Part shown: positions 43,585 through 55,150 of the stretch, piece by piece
Position numbering within the stretch: position 1 is the stretch's first letter
Layout: every line of letters begins with the position of its first letter
Origin: Euborellia annulipes
Lineage: Eukaryota > Arthropoda > Insecta > Dermaptera > Anisolabididae
Assembly (NCBI GenBank): GCA_023213315.1
Contig: JAKCPI010000966.1
Span: forward strand, 62,001-126,000
Length of the DNA stretch: 64,000 nucleotides
Direction of reading: 5' to 3'
Position numbers and translations under genes: made by a program
Notes under the pieces: generated by a model
Told to the model about the DNA's origin: nothing
The model's database searches: none
The model's input: the letters and a program-made list of their open reading frames with translations, nothing else

Positions 43585-44104
43585 TAGGGATGAAACGATA
43601 CCACTGAGGTATCGATACTTTTACTCGATACAGGTATCGGTCGCAAAGTATCAAGTACCTACTCGGTATCGATTGAAAAGTATCGATACTTACTCGTATC
43701 GGTCAATTTTTCGTACAATTAAAGATAAACAAAAAAGAGCAGTAAGTACTGTTATTATCAAGATTCCCAGGAACTTTGCAGTCAGGAGATTAAATAAAAA
43801 TCTTTTATTTAATTTCTATTTGCCGACATTTCGGTTGCCAATCACGACCTTCAACATCGGAGACTTCCGAGTAGCAAGGATGTGATAATATTTTTGTACA
43901 TATCAAAATAAAAAGAAAATGTATATAATTTATTAAAATAATTAAGATCGTGTATAATTGACAATATTGCCCTGATGAAGGTCGTGATTGACGACCGAAA
44001 CATCGGCAAAAATAAATTAAATAAAAGATTATTTTAATTTAATCTCCTGGGTGCAAAGTCCCTGAGAATCTTGATTAAATCTCCACAGCAATAAAAAATC
44101 AAGT

Positions 44105-44142
<38 letters not shown>

Positions 44143-44471
44143 GACGACTAAGAAAAAAGTTCAGTTTTAGAGGTACTACCCAAAAAATAATAATTTTTAA
44201 AGGTGTTTCCCTGTTAAACATTCCTACAATAAAAATTAAAATACAGTGGTACAAACCAGTTCATTTATTTCTATTGTGAATAAGAACAAATGGACGTAAA
44301 TGTTCTTCCGACCTAACCAATCATCGCGTACGTGGACCGAGTATCGATACGAGTATTTTTGACCGATACTTACTTGGTACTCGATTCCAAAGTATCGATT
44401 CCAAAAGTACTTGGTATCGAAAGAAAAGTATCGAGTATGTACTTGTATTTACTCGTATCGTTTCATCCCTA
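43585..44471 (+). mobile_element. hAT-type element, TAGGGATGAAACGATAC ends
   Basis: TAGGGATGAAACGATAC and GTATCGTTTCATCCCTA are perfect inverted ends. Exact 8-bp duplication CATGTAAT at 43577-43584 and 44472-44479. Subterminal regions are packed with GTATCGATAC-type repeats, probable transposase sites. A PLE foldback occupies the middle. Confidence 0.92.
43757..44075. mobile_element. PLE foldback with hammerhead-like core
   Basis: Arms ATCAAGATTCCCAGGAACTT and the inverse ending TCCCTGAGAATCTTGAT. The plus-strand core 43972-44001 reads CTGATGA, AGGTCGT-GATTG-ACGACC, GAAAC with a perfect 6-bp stem II. The left-arm copy (minus, 43829-43857) has a damaged core. A 32-base A-run follows at 44110-44141. 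Confidence 0.72.
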
Positions 44472-44611
44472 CATGTAATTATAGATAAATAATTAACACT
44501 AGGTTAAGTTTCAAAAGGTTTTTATTTTTAGCTTTCCGCATTTCGACGATAATAGATCATCTTCAGAGCTATGACACAAAATGTGGATTTTATAGCTGGA
44601 TAATCGTTAAG

Positions 44612-44731
44612 GTGTGAAGAAAAGAATTGCAGCTAGATATATTTCTTGACAAACAATAAGACCGAAACGTCAGCCTTGTGGGCCTAATAAAAGAAATATA
44701 TCTAGCTGCAATTCTTTTCTTCACATCTCTA
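44612..44731. repeat. Small foldback with GACCGAAACGTCAGCC
   Basis: TGTGAAGAAAAGAATTGCAG and CTGCAATTCTTTTCTTCACA form arms of about 35 bp (with CTAGATATATTTCTT). The loop contains the 3' half of the hammerhead-like motif. Confidence 0.7.
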
Positions 44732-44830
44732 TGACACAAACTTTGATGTATTAACGTCGAAAAGCACATAAGCTAACGATAACGAAACTTAACCTAGTGT
44801 TATTTATTTTTCTATAATTAGATTAATTAA

Positions 44831-45221
44831 TTAATTCTTTAATTAATACATAATTTTAATCGTGAGGTCATTCATAGATAAATTCAGAGGCGGAGTTCAT
44901 ATTTTAAACCAACACCTCTTCAGATGAACATTAAAGATTACACGAAATGATTTATTGAAATTATCATGATTGTTCAATTATTGTACGGCTCGGTGATTTA
45001 TGCTGACTTTGGACCATTTCGTCTAACTCTGATTGAATTTTATCCATAATCAAGATTAATAGTCTCTGACTAATTATTATCATTATTGCGGCGTTTTTTT
45101 TCTCCACCTAACCCATGCATAATTAAATGATAGGGTCAAATTATATATTTACTCTCACATGGCCTCTGGCTACACTTTTAGGTATCCTTGATTTGAGATA
45201 ATCATCGGGACCAATGTTTGT
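44831..45221. other. No recognised feature
   Basis: AT-rich, no frame or repeat. Confidence 0.5.
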
Positions 45222-45380
45222 TTTTTACTTTCTCTTACCTATGTATATATGTAATATATATAGAGAGAAAGTATTGGTTTCATGTCAAAAATTCGATGTC
45301 GAGATTTTGATGGATCTTCACGTTTTGAGGTCCCCTGAATCCAAAAAAGTGGTTTTCGCGACATGGTCTGTCTGTCTGTC

Positions 45381-45432
<52 letters not shown>

Positions 45433-46276
45433 CAATTTTAAGCATGAAGGAATTGAGCTATGAGGCTGAAATTTTATATTTAAGTTAAACACCCCCGGGA
45501 CCGACAAAATAAGCTTTTAATCAAAATCGGCCAAAAAGTACTAGTACTTTACTGATGTACTTTTTCAGTTTTTTTCGATTTTCTCAAAATTCGCTCTAAC
45601 GATTTTGATTAAAATTCAAAAATCAATTATTTTTTAGATGCTCTTTCAAATGTATATTCTCGTTTTGCCCTCAAAATTGTTTGAAGCACACTTTACTCTT
45701 GTGCTTCATAGGAAAGATAGGAGAAATAAATGGTTGCCATGGTAACCGAATTTAAATCTTTTTCTTTTTATTAGATTAAAAATCAATTATTATTATTAGA
45801 TTAAAAATCAATTATTATTTAAACGCCCATTTTTTTTTCGGAGAAAACATATCTCTCTCTCTCACAAAACTATCTTCTCTCTTTCTACGCGTTTTAAATT
45901 TTTCTACCTTATCTTCGCATTTGGCCAATGTTAATTTCCTATAGGGATTTGTATGTTAATTTCGATTCAAAAGGGGGTCCCCTTTGAAACTTTTTACGCA
46001 TTTAAAATTTTTTTTCCAATTCTTATGAAATTTTGTATTTATTTACGAATCTATATTGTGTATAAAATGTCCAAATATGAGATTAAAATTTTGAAAAATA
46101 ACCATAGTTTATTTCAAGCAATCAACATTTAAAATGCAAGTTTGAAACTAAGGTGCTATGGGAAACTAAATATATCTCGACACAAAAAATCTGGTGTGAC
46201 CAGCACAGTGCGCAACTTTCTCTTACCGAAGGGTAAGAGAAAGTTGTGTGCTGTGCGCCAGTCACACCAGATTTTT
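45222..46276 (+). mobile_element. HINE-like repeat, long variant (1055 bp)
   Basis: Standard 5' end and an expanded GTCT then (GT)n tract at 45367-45431. The extra 400-bp segment (AATTTCTATAGGG-type to TGCAAGTTTGAAACTAAG) precedes a long 3' hairpin (about 46183-46276). Serves as an approximate empty-site reference for the insertion at 40002. Confidence 0.85.
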
Positions 46277-46867
46277 AAAGATTATTTTCCTTTGCGATTA
46301 TTATAGTCATTTTTTTTTTTTATTTTTTATTAATTTTTTATTAATAGAAGTGATTATATAAATCAATGAATTAATTATTTATTTATTTTAATATCACTTT
46401 ACATATATTTCAAACAAATTTTCTAGTTAACATTATTTACTCTTTCGGTTAATTCATGCAAATTTTTTTATTAATCGCCCAAACCTTCAATGGCTATTAT
46501 TTAAATTGAGGGACTTGAACAAGTTTTCAAAAAAAAAATTGATGGTCATCTTCGAGTTATTCAATATATTATTATAATATCATGGCATGTAAATACACGC
46601 CAATTTTTTTAATTCCCTTTTTTTAATTATATTCTTTACACTATTTGAATTTTTATATCCTTATTTGAAATTTTATTTTATATCTTAATTTGAATTCTTA
46701 ATTGTAGGCTACATGCGGCTGCAATTAAAATATTATTGAAATTATTATTATTATTATTTATAATAATCAGGTGTCCTTTCCATTGTTTAAATCTCTTTAT
46801 TTACCTACACCTAGTTCATTGAGTTGGTATTCTTGATAAAGATTTTTAAATACGTATTTAAAATAAT
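46277..46867. other. No recognised feature
   Basis: AT-rich with (ATT)n at 46741-46757. Confidence 0.5.
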
Positions 46868-47311
46868 AATAAAAATCTGGTGAGACTGGCGCACAGCACA
46901 CAACTTTCTCGTAATCGAAATTTGTGTTCTGTGCTTGTCACACCAGATTTTTCGTGTCGATATATATTTAGTTTCCGCCGATATATTAGAATTCAAGATG
47001 TAAAATTCATAAGTATGGGAAAATATTTATATTTTGTGACCATGGCAACCATTTCTCCTATCCTTCCTATGAAGTACAAGAGTAAAGTGGACTTCAGAAG
47101 ATTTCAATGGCAAAATGACTCTTTCCGTTCTTGAGATATTTTGCTCACAGTCACACAAACAGACAGTCCATGTCGCAAAAACCACTTTTTTGGATTCAGG
47201 AGACCTCAAAACATGTATATCCATCAAAATCTCGACATCGAATTTTTGACATGAATCCAATACTTTCTCTCTCTATATATTAACATATATAGAGGTAAGA
47301 GAAAGTAAAAA
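46868..47311 (-). mobile_element. HINE-like repeat, internally deleted
   Basis: 3' hairpin at about 46871-46955 and the GGCAACCATTTCTCCTATCC block. A deletion joins CAAAATGACTC to the ACAAACAGACAGTCC tract; the complete 5' end is at 47293-47311. Confidence 0.8.
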
Positions 47312-47364
47312 GACTAAATATACTATTATAATATTAAATCAATTGAATTATAAAAGCTCTTTTA

Positions 47365-47570
47365 CTCGCGGCCTCACATTTTGTGAATACATTGATGGCG
47401 ACTACGAATTATCCGAGATATGGGTGACATTTCTTAATGTTCCTCTATGTCAGCCTTCTCTCTCCCCCTCTGTCTAACCCTTCTTGCTTTCTTATTTTGG
47501 TGAAGGATTCTCCTTAAAATTAAATTTACCGGCCCTGCACCACCGCTCCCCATTGAAAATAAAAACATTG
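47365..47570 (+). repeat. Diverged SINE-like family 3 copy
   Basis: GCGGCCTCACATTTTGTGAA, TGGCGACTACGAATTATCCG and CCGGCCCTGCACCACCGCTC are in the same order as family 3. Confidence 0.4.
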
Positions 47571-48034
47571 CAGTCGTGCATAGGGAGGAAATTGTACTGA
47601 AGTCATTTTAAATATTAGGTTAATAAAATAAATATTGGGTTTCTTTTTCTAGAAATATGTTGTCGAGTATAGTACCAACCAAAAATGATTCTTTCTTTCA
47701 TTTAATAAATACAAAATATTTTCCTTTAGCAATTTACTAGAAAATTATTTGATGGCTATATCTCAGTTGACTTGCTGGGGGGGGGGGAATGAGAGGCTCA
47801 GGGTCGCCAAGGTGCAGGCTTGCACCTGATGATCGAAATGTGTCAGAGACCCGTTTTTTACTCGAACCGCCCGCATCTCGTGCGTGGGGCGCAGCTGCGT
47901 TTTCTTGGACGGCGCGTGCCGCATGGCTCCTGCTCCCCGGCAACGAGATTAGATATGCGCCACTACACGCGGTTTCCTTCCAATTGTCATATTTTATTGC
48001 GACCATTTTTAGAAAATTCATCAGTTCAGTTTCT
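47571..48034. other. GC-richer block, origin unclear
   Basis: 47770-47960 is far GC-richer than its flanks, follows a G-run, and has open frames of about 80-95 codons on both strands. CACCTGATGATCGAAATGTG (47823-47842) resembles a hammerhead core with almost no stem II. It is more likely a repeat than a gene. Confidence 0.3.
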
Positions 48035-48475
48035 TTCCTTACCTAAATATAAGATTTAGAAAGTATTGAATTCAATTGATGTCGAGATGTTGATGGATAT
48101 ACGCTTTCTGTCTGTGAAGAAAATATCTCAAGAATGAAAAGAGATATTGAAATTTAAGTTCTGGCACCCCCTGGGACGTAACACGAAGCTTTTGAACAAA
48201 ATCGGCCAAAGACTACTAGTACTTTACTGATGTACTTATTTCCACTTTTTTGATTTTCTCAAAATTCGCCCCAACGATTTTGATTAAAATTCATAAATCA
48301 ATTAGTTTTTACATGTAGATGCTCTATATACAGTACTCATTTTGCCCTTGAAATCTTAGCAGCACACTTTACTCTTGTATTTCATAGGAAGAGACAAAGG
48401 TGCCGGACAAAATATATTTTCCCATTTTTATAAATTTTACAACTTGAATTCTAATATATCGGTGGAAACTAATAT
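48035..48475 (+). mobile_element. HINE-like fragment
   Basis: Starts in CTTACCTAAATATAAGATTT, with shortened microsatellite and collinear body blocks, ending at AATTCTAATATATCGGTGG. The 3' hairpin is lost. Confidence 0.7.
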
Positions 48476-50965
48476 CCAAAGATTTTGAAAATTTTTTTTT
48501 TGACATCTCATTAACAAATTTAATTGATTAATTTTCACAAGCCTCGATATTTCTTTGAAATATCTCCTAAATTCTCCTCTAGGTCTTTTACTTGCCTTGA
48601 CCTCCACGTTATTCCTTAAAAAGTAATATAAAATCTTAAATAATTTATCGTTCTGTCTGATCAAAGCGGAAAAAAAAACAGCCTAATAAAATTTGAATAT
48701 ATTAATATTTATATACAATATTTTTCAAAAAACTATTCTATTCAGAGCAGTTTGCAAATCTTTATTAATCAGTAGAATAAATCTCCAGTGTAATAAATAA
48801 TCTTAGAATTATTAAATATAGCAACTTTGAAATAAAAATTTTATCTTCCACTCCTATTTCTGCTAAAGATGTTTTATTTTGGACTATATAAATATTATTA
48901 TTTAGCGAAATAAAACATTATCTTGATATTTATTCTTCCGAATATAGTACTCTAATGTAAATATACCTAAAACGAAATGGTTCCTTTAGATTTGGAGGTA
49001 TTTAATCTATTCTCTATTTAATCTATCTTTTATGTAAATAGGTGAGAGATGGTCCTGAGAGGTGAAGTAGGATTTGTTGTTGTTTAGGTCAGTTTTTTTT
49101 CCGGCCACTCTATCTTTGCCCCCTCTATAATATAAGATGAAAATAATCTATGTTCCCATAACCTTACTTATAGGCTATTATTTTTGTTAATTTTTAAAAT
49201 GAAACAAAATTATTTATATAGGGATATATATTAAAAAAAAAAAACTTCTTAAGCGCGATTTATTGTTTCATCTCTTTGTTACCCTAATGGCTCGCAGCAC
49301 ATCCAGTAACCGGTTGCTCCACTTTATTTACTGCTCCCGAAATTTGAATTAGACACTCACTCACGTTTTTCATGCAAACTGCTTCTCGTTTTAAGCTAAT
49401 TTCCTTTACATATAAATTGATCAGAATGATTTATAACATCATCTCATTTAAGTTTATTAATAAAAATAAGGAGCCGCTCTTCCGGAAGCTGCGCCCCTTG
49501 TTCCCAGGGGGTGAAATTACCGTAATCGAGAACACTCTTAGGACAATATCATATAAAATAGTTTATAACCAGACAAAGGGACAAAGAATTCTCGCTTCCT
49601 ATTCATAAAAATGAAACAGAAGGCTTTTCTTTTTTCTTCTCTCACTCTCTCTATACAGGAAGACTAATAATAATAATAATAATATTATGATGGGGACAGT
49701 TTGAATCAATGGAGAAAAGAATCCTTCTTTATTTTATTTGTTATACTTAAGCCTATCTTTTTTAATTTGTTCCTCCCCCCCCCCCCAGAAAAAATTGAGA
49801 CAATATGGGGCCTTCCAGGCCTCATACCCTCTTCCAGGTCTCATACCCTCTCTCTAGCCAAATTCCCTAGCTACACTCATGATTACAAATCTGTATTATA
49901 AAAACAAGAAAGTTTATTATTAGGCGTATAAACAAATATCGTATTATTAACTTAATCAGTTTCATCATAATATATTTATAACTTATAATTAGAGAGCGAA
50001 AAAAGTCTGTTATTTTTCGGAAAAAAGTCGCCTTTAAAGTCTATTCTTTTTTTAGCCAAATAGTCGGTAAAATGCCTGTTTTTGGCAAATAAGTCTCTGT
50101 CAATTTTAACAATTAATAATATGAGAAAGTAAAAGAAATAGAGAGCATATCTCTCGATAACCGATGGCAGAGTTCTTTAGTTTTGAAAATTTCAAAAAAA
50201 AAAAAAAAAAAAAAAAACGTTTCTTTTTGTGAGATCAGTGGAGATATCTAAGAAAATCAGGAAAAGTCTCAAAATTGACAAAAGTCCAAAGATTTTTGTT
50301 TCAGCTCTCTGCTTATAATATAAAAACATCTTTTAGTTGAATTTCATTTAAAAGTAAAAAGCTCATAAAAGATGGTTATAAACGATTTAAGATGACACGG
50401 GACTCGTAATTTGTAAACTTTAAACCAAAAGAGTGCATAAAATATTTATTTATTTAGATAAGAAACAGATGCATAAAAAATGATGAAAATATTATATATT
50501 TATCGGAATTAAATATCAAATAGGAAAAAAAATTGAAATATATGAGCAAGGTGATCTCCTAAAAAAGCCTTTCCAGTCTGTCTGTCTGCTCTGTCTGAGC
50601 CTGCAATCGATTGGTAAAATCTTTTAGGAAATGGAAGATGTAAAAAATGCATTGCTTAATTTTGCATAGCGCAGAGAATTCTCCCTTATTTATCTGCTGA
50701 CATTATGGATTCATAAAAGGAAGCAGCCATATCTTCCTATTAGGTGCTGTATTCATCCTTGAGTCTGAAATATTTTTTAATTCTATATCTTTTTTAAAAA
50801 GATCAATCGTTAATCTTATTTATAAAGAGAGCAAAAAGATTATCCACACAATAATGTTACCTGAATGCAGATCACATTGTTAAAACTGGCATTTAATCTT
50901 TTCTTTCTATGCTATTCATTACAAAAATGTAGATTTTGGATCTTTTATGTGAGAATTCGTTCCAG
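48476..50965. other. No recognised feature
   Basis: AT-rich. A small direct repeat of CTCATACCCTCTTCCAGG type at 49818-49853. An A-run at 50196-50217. Nothing gene-like. Confidence 0.5.
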
Positions 50966-51637
50966 AAAAATCTGGTGTGACTGGCGCACAGCACACAACT
51001 TTCTCTTACCTTCGGTAATCGAAAGTTGTGTACTGTGCTTGTCACACCAGATTTTTTGTGTCGACATATATTTAGTTCCCGACAGTACGGAACATATGAA
51101 TTCAGATGTAAAATTTATAAGTATGGGAAAATATTTATATTTTGTTACCATGGCAACCATTTCTCCTATCTTTTCTATGAAGCACAAGAGTAAAGTGTGC
51201 TTCAAACAATTTTGAGAGCAAAATGAGAATATACATTTGAAAGAGCATCTAAAAAATAATTACTTTTTGAATTTTAATCAAAATCGTTAGAGCGAATTTT
51301 GAGAAAAACGAAAAAAACTGAAAAAGTACATCAGTAAAGTACTAGTACTCTTTGGCCGATTTTGATTAAAAGCTTATTTTTCCGGTCCCGAGGGGTGTTT
51401 AACTTATATATAAAATTTCAGCCTCATAGCTCAATTCCTTCATGCTTAAAATTGAACACACACCCACCCACCCACCCACCCACAGACAGACCATGTCGCG
51501 AAAACCACTTTTTTGGATTCAGGGGACCTCAAAACGTGAAGATCCATCAAAATCTCGACATCGAATTTTTGACATGAATCCAATACTTTCTCTCTATATA
51601 TATATTACATATATACATAGGTAAGAGAAAGTAAAAA
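50966..51637 (-). mobile_element. HINE-like repeat, full length (672 bp)
   Basis: 3' hairpin at 50966-51057 with nearly perfect arms. The microsatellite is ACCCACCCACCCACCC-type (51463-51482); the 5' end GGTAAGAGAAAGTAAAAA closes at 51637. Confidence 0.87.
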
Positions 51638-52011
51638 CCACATCTTCTTAAAACTGGCGTAACGTAGTGAATTACTACTAGGGGGGTTGGCACTTTTGGG
51701 TCGGTTATTTTCCCTTGCATGCCTTAAAAAAAATTTTTTTTTTTTTTGAAAAGAAATTTAGTCCAATAGGGACAAACTCAAGAACCAACCAAAATCTTCT
51801 TAGGAAAATTGTAAAAAGTTTTTTTTTTCTATTAGGCCTATAAAAAGAAGAGAAATAATCCTGAATCCATTCTAAATTATATAGCCTACTTTTAAAAGAA
51901 AAACTGAAACTAAATTTTTATCAAAATCTAATGAAAAATAAAAAACTTGATTTCGGATTTAAATTATAATTAGTGTTTTTCATTCAATAACATTTGCAAC
52001 TAGCATAATTC
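51638..52011. other. No recognised feature
   Basis: AT-rich, T-run at 51735-51748. Confidence 0.5.
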
Positions 52012-52435
52012 CCCCGGGTCTTGGTGTAGTGGTTAGCATACTGACTGGGCATTTGTACCAACGGTACACATCCCGCCCCATGCGACAAAAATTTAAGTTA
52101 AATTGGCTACCAACATGGGCGTAGCCAGAGGTGGGCGAGCCCCCCTGGCATGTCCTGAAAATTTTTTATCTATTAAAAACATAGGCTATATATACTTTTC
52201 CCATTGTGATTTTTTTTTAATAGGGAAAATAATTAATCTTAATTATATTTAATAAATAATTAATAATCTATGTTTATTTTAATTGCAACCCCTTCCCTCT
52301 CGTCCTAACGATTGGTTGCCCCCCCCCTAACAAGATGTCTGGTTACGCCCATGGCTACCAATCAATTTAAATAAATAAGAACGGGGTTGAAATAGCCATA
52401 GAAACCGAAAAAGACCTTAAATAGAAAAATAAAAA
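52012..52435 (+). repeat. SINE1-related copy interrupted by a hAT MITE
   Basis: Box A TGGTGTAGTGGTTAGCA (52023-52039). The box B region has decayed. Body resumes after the MITE (AATAAGAACGGGG ...). Confidence 0.6.
52114..52354 (+). mobile_element. hAT-type MITE, CATGGGCGTAGCCAG ends
   Basis: Ends CATGGGCGTAGCCAGA and TCTGGTTACGCCCATG, with the exact 8-bp duplication GCTACCAA at 52106-52113 and 52355-52362. Confidence 0.92.
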
Positions 52436-52977
52436 TAGCATAATTAAAAAATTTCTTAAGGTATAGAAACTAACCGTTAGAGTTTGTAGACTTTTTTTAA
52501 ATTATGCGAGTTCTCAAATTTTATTCGATGAAAAACATTAATATTTACAAGATTCTACCTGCCTATAAAATAAATAAAAAATTTCAATATATATTTGTAC
52601 ATTCTATTTCATATTAAAAAAAATCTGGTGTGACCAACTTATTAACAAACAAATCTCTCTTGCCTGCAGAAATCAAAAGTCTCTAATATAATGAGATGAT
52701 TTTTTGCGATGACATTTTTTAAATGTAATTTTTTTTTAAATTTATACCACCGAAGGAAAAAGTTGAGAGAGATAAGAGAATTTTAGTGAAAGAATCACAT
52801 ACAATCAATACACAATTTTATTGATCTACCTATTTGCTTTTGTAAGTTCTCGTGAATAAACAAACACACACACAGATATAATTCCATGGCAAAATGACTA
52901 TTCGGTTTCAGGATTCATTAATACAAAAACAAAGGATAATTATTTAATTTATTATCTTTCTCTCTCTCTCTTTTTAA
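52436..52977. other. No gene
   Basis: AT-rich; a stray AAAAAAATCTGGTGTGACCAA at about 52618-52638 is the edge of a HINE-like hairpin. Confidence 0.45.
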
Positions 52978-53250
52978 GTGTTTCCCTCTCTTATTCTTTG
53001 TACTATTGTATTCCACCCACTAACAAAAACCATGGGAGTCGAGTGGTTGTTGTCCAAGGGAAGGGTGGTTTTCATATTTTTTTTTTACGTTTTCGTCTGT
53101 CCCGTGGTCCATTGGTTTGACAGAGGACGTCTGTCCTCAGTCCTCATCCCTTTGTTTCGCAATTTAATAGGGGTGGCCGTCAAATTCATAATAATCGAGG
53201 GGATCATCGCTGGTATTGTCTGTTTGACCATATGTGTTTGGATAACGTGA
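52978..53250 (+). other. Hydrophobic 90-codon open frame, doubtful
   Basis: A frame of 90 codons with three hydrophobic stretches (around residues 28-42, 58-72 and 74-89) and a lower AT content than the surroundings. Met-41 equivalents and Kozak context are unremarkable. No homology recognised, no splice sites or polyadenylation signal in obvious register. It may be chance. Confidence 0.15.
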
Positions 53251-53514
53251 GAGAGAACCGATAATTGACCCAATGTATTCATGATGAATATTTATATTCA
53301 TGTAGATAAATTTAATATATACACAATACTTGACTGAATAATTTTTACTTCCATAAAAACTTATCAGTTCGATTACTAATTGTCTTTTGTTTCACTATCT
53401 GATGAATAAATTTTGATTCAACAAAATAATTTTCAATATATTATATTTTACTATGGGTATACATTTCAGTTAAATAAAAAAGACTCATGTTGTGAATGCG
53501 TCAATTTTTTTATT

Positions 53515-54312
53515 TTGACTTTCTCTTACCCAAATGGAGAAAAAATATTGCGATCATGTCAAAAATTCGATGTCGAGATTGTGATGGTTATACATGTTTT
53601 GAAGTCCCCTGAGTCCAAAAAAGTGCGTCCTCCAAATTAGTCTGTCTGTCTGTGTGTAAATATTTTATGCATGAAGGAATTAAGCTACGGAATTGAAATT
53701 TTATTTTCAAGTTAGGTGCCGTCCAGGACACTCAAAATGAGCTTTTGAACAAAATCGGCCAAAAAGTACTAGTACTTTACTGATGAACTTTTTCATTTTT
53801 TTTTTCGATTTTCTCAAATCAACGATTTTGATTAGAATTCATAAATCAAATATTTTTTAGATCTTCTTTAAAATTTGTATTCTCATTTTGCCTTGAATAT
53901 TTTTTGAAGCACACTTTACTAGTGTATTATTTTAGATTTGTCAAATTCATTTTCCGGCTTTTCATTCCATAGAGCCAATGTTAAATCCCTTTGGGGATTT
54001 GCATGTTAATTTCTATTCAAAAGGGAGTCCCCCTTTTTGACTTCGGAACTTTTTACACTTTTAAAAAAAAAATTTCCAACTCTTATGAAATTTTGTATTT
54101 ATTTAGGATTCACTATTGTGTATAAAATATCTAAATATGAAATGCAAATTTTGAAGAATAACTATAGTTTATTTCAAGCAGTCATTTAAAATGCAAGTTT
54201 GGAACTAAGGTGCTATGGGAAACTAAATATATCTCGACACAGTACAAAACTTTTGATTACCGAAGGTAAGAGAAAGTTGTGTGCGAGGTGACCAGCCACA
54301 CCAGATTTTTTT
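53515..54312 (+). mobile_element. HINE-like repeat, long variant, decayed
   Basis: TTTGACTTTCTCTTACCC at the start, GTCTGTCTGTCTGTG at 53638-53655, the long-variant segment (53945-54235), and half of the 3' hairpin (to 54312). Confidence 0.78.
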
Positions 54313-54989
54313 ACAAATTCTAAGTTATTGTTTTATACCTGACGGAAACGACACTATTTGAACTCTTCCATTTTCTTTTCACCTACTACAAAAACACTTG
54401 AAGATGTGAATAAATATTCGTTATATTTACAAAAAAGATTAAAAAAAAAAATTTGGCACTGCTATAAATAAAAAGTAATACTACCAACGCTAAGAGAATT
54501 AATTCTCTAGTTATAGAATATCTAAAAAGTTCCGTCTTTAAACAAAACGGATTTTTATTAATCAATTATAATGTTTTTCATTAATTAAATTCCTGTGGGT
54601 TGTTTACCAGTATTTATCTTGAGTGTTTGTACTATAAAGCTAATTTAATTTTAAATTTAAATCTGAGTGATGTTTTTTTAAGAGCCCTCTGAGGAAGGAA
54701 TTCAATTGCGTTATGCAAAGTCTATTATTATAATAAAAACAGCCTCTGGTCATATAAGAAGAAAGGAAGGTTTATTTATTTATTGACTTACTGTTAGCCT
54801 AATAGATAGCCAGGAATAGTGAATTATTCTTTTGAAAATTTTATTTTTGAATATTTATCTTTTGAAAGAGTAATTAATTAATTAAAGGTAAAAATTTAAA
54901 TAAAATTATGTGTTAATCTTATATTTTAAACATAAAAATAAATAATTAACATATTGTAACATGTTTATTCTCTACATGATTATAAAATC
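54313..54989. other. No recognised feature
   Basis: AT-rich, no frame. Confidence 0.5.
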
Positions 54990-54990
54990 A

Positions 54991-55150
54991 CTAGCCGTGC
55001 CGCCCGCCTACGGCGGTCTTAAGTCTGTTCAAAGAGTGATTCGCAGACTCCCCTCCCCCTCCAATTAAATATATATTCCTATGAGGATCAAAAAAAAATT
55101 TATTATATGTATAAAATTTCATTTCAAATTTTATTAAAATAAATTGAAAT
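54991..55150 (-). mobile_element. Helitron 3' end (CTAG terminus)
   Basis: Minus strand reads ...ACCGCCGTAGGCGGGCGGCA then CGGCTAG/T. A GC hairpin about 7 bp before CTAG, followed by T, is the Helitron 3' signature. The body toward 55150 (AAATTTCATTTCAAATTTTA) resembles the 26085 family. Confidence 0.62.

Larger units (their letters stand above)
43559..44830. mobile_element. Foldback PLE-like element of the 3978 family, with nested insertions
   Basis: Outer arms TTAAATTCTCATCTA (43564) and TAACACTAGGTTAAGTTTC (44490 onward) are matched by the inverse near 44785-44820, the same sequence as in 3978-4270. It is split by a hAT element at 43585-44471. A second small foldback sits inside at about 44612-44731. 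Minus strand 44545-44577 holds a CTGAAGA...GAAAT core. Confidence 0.65.
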
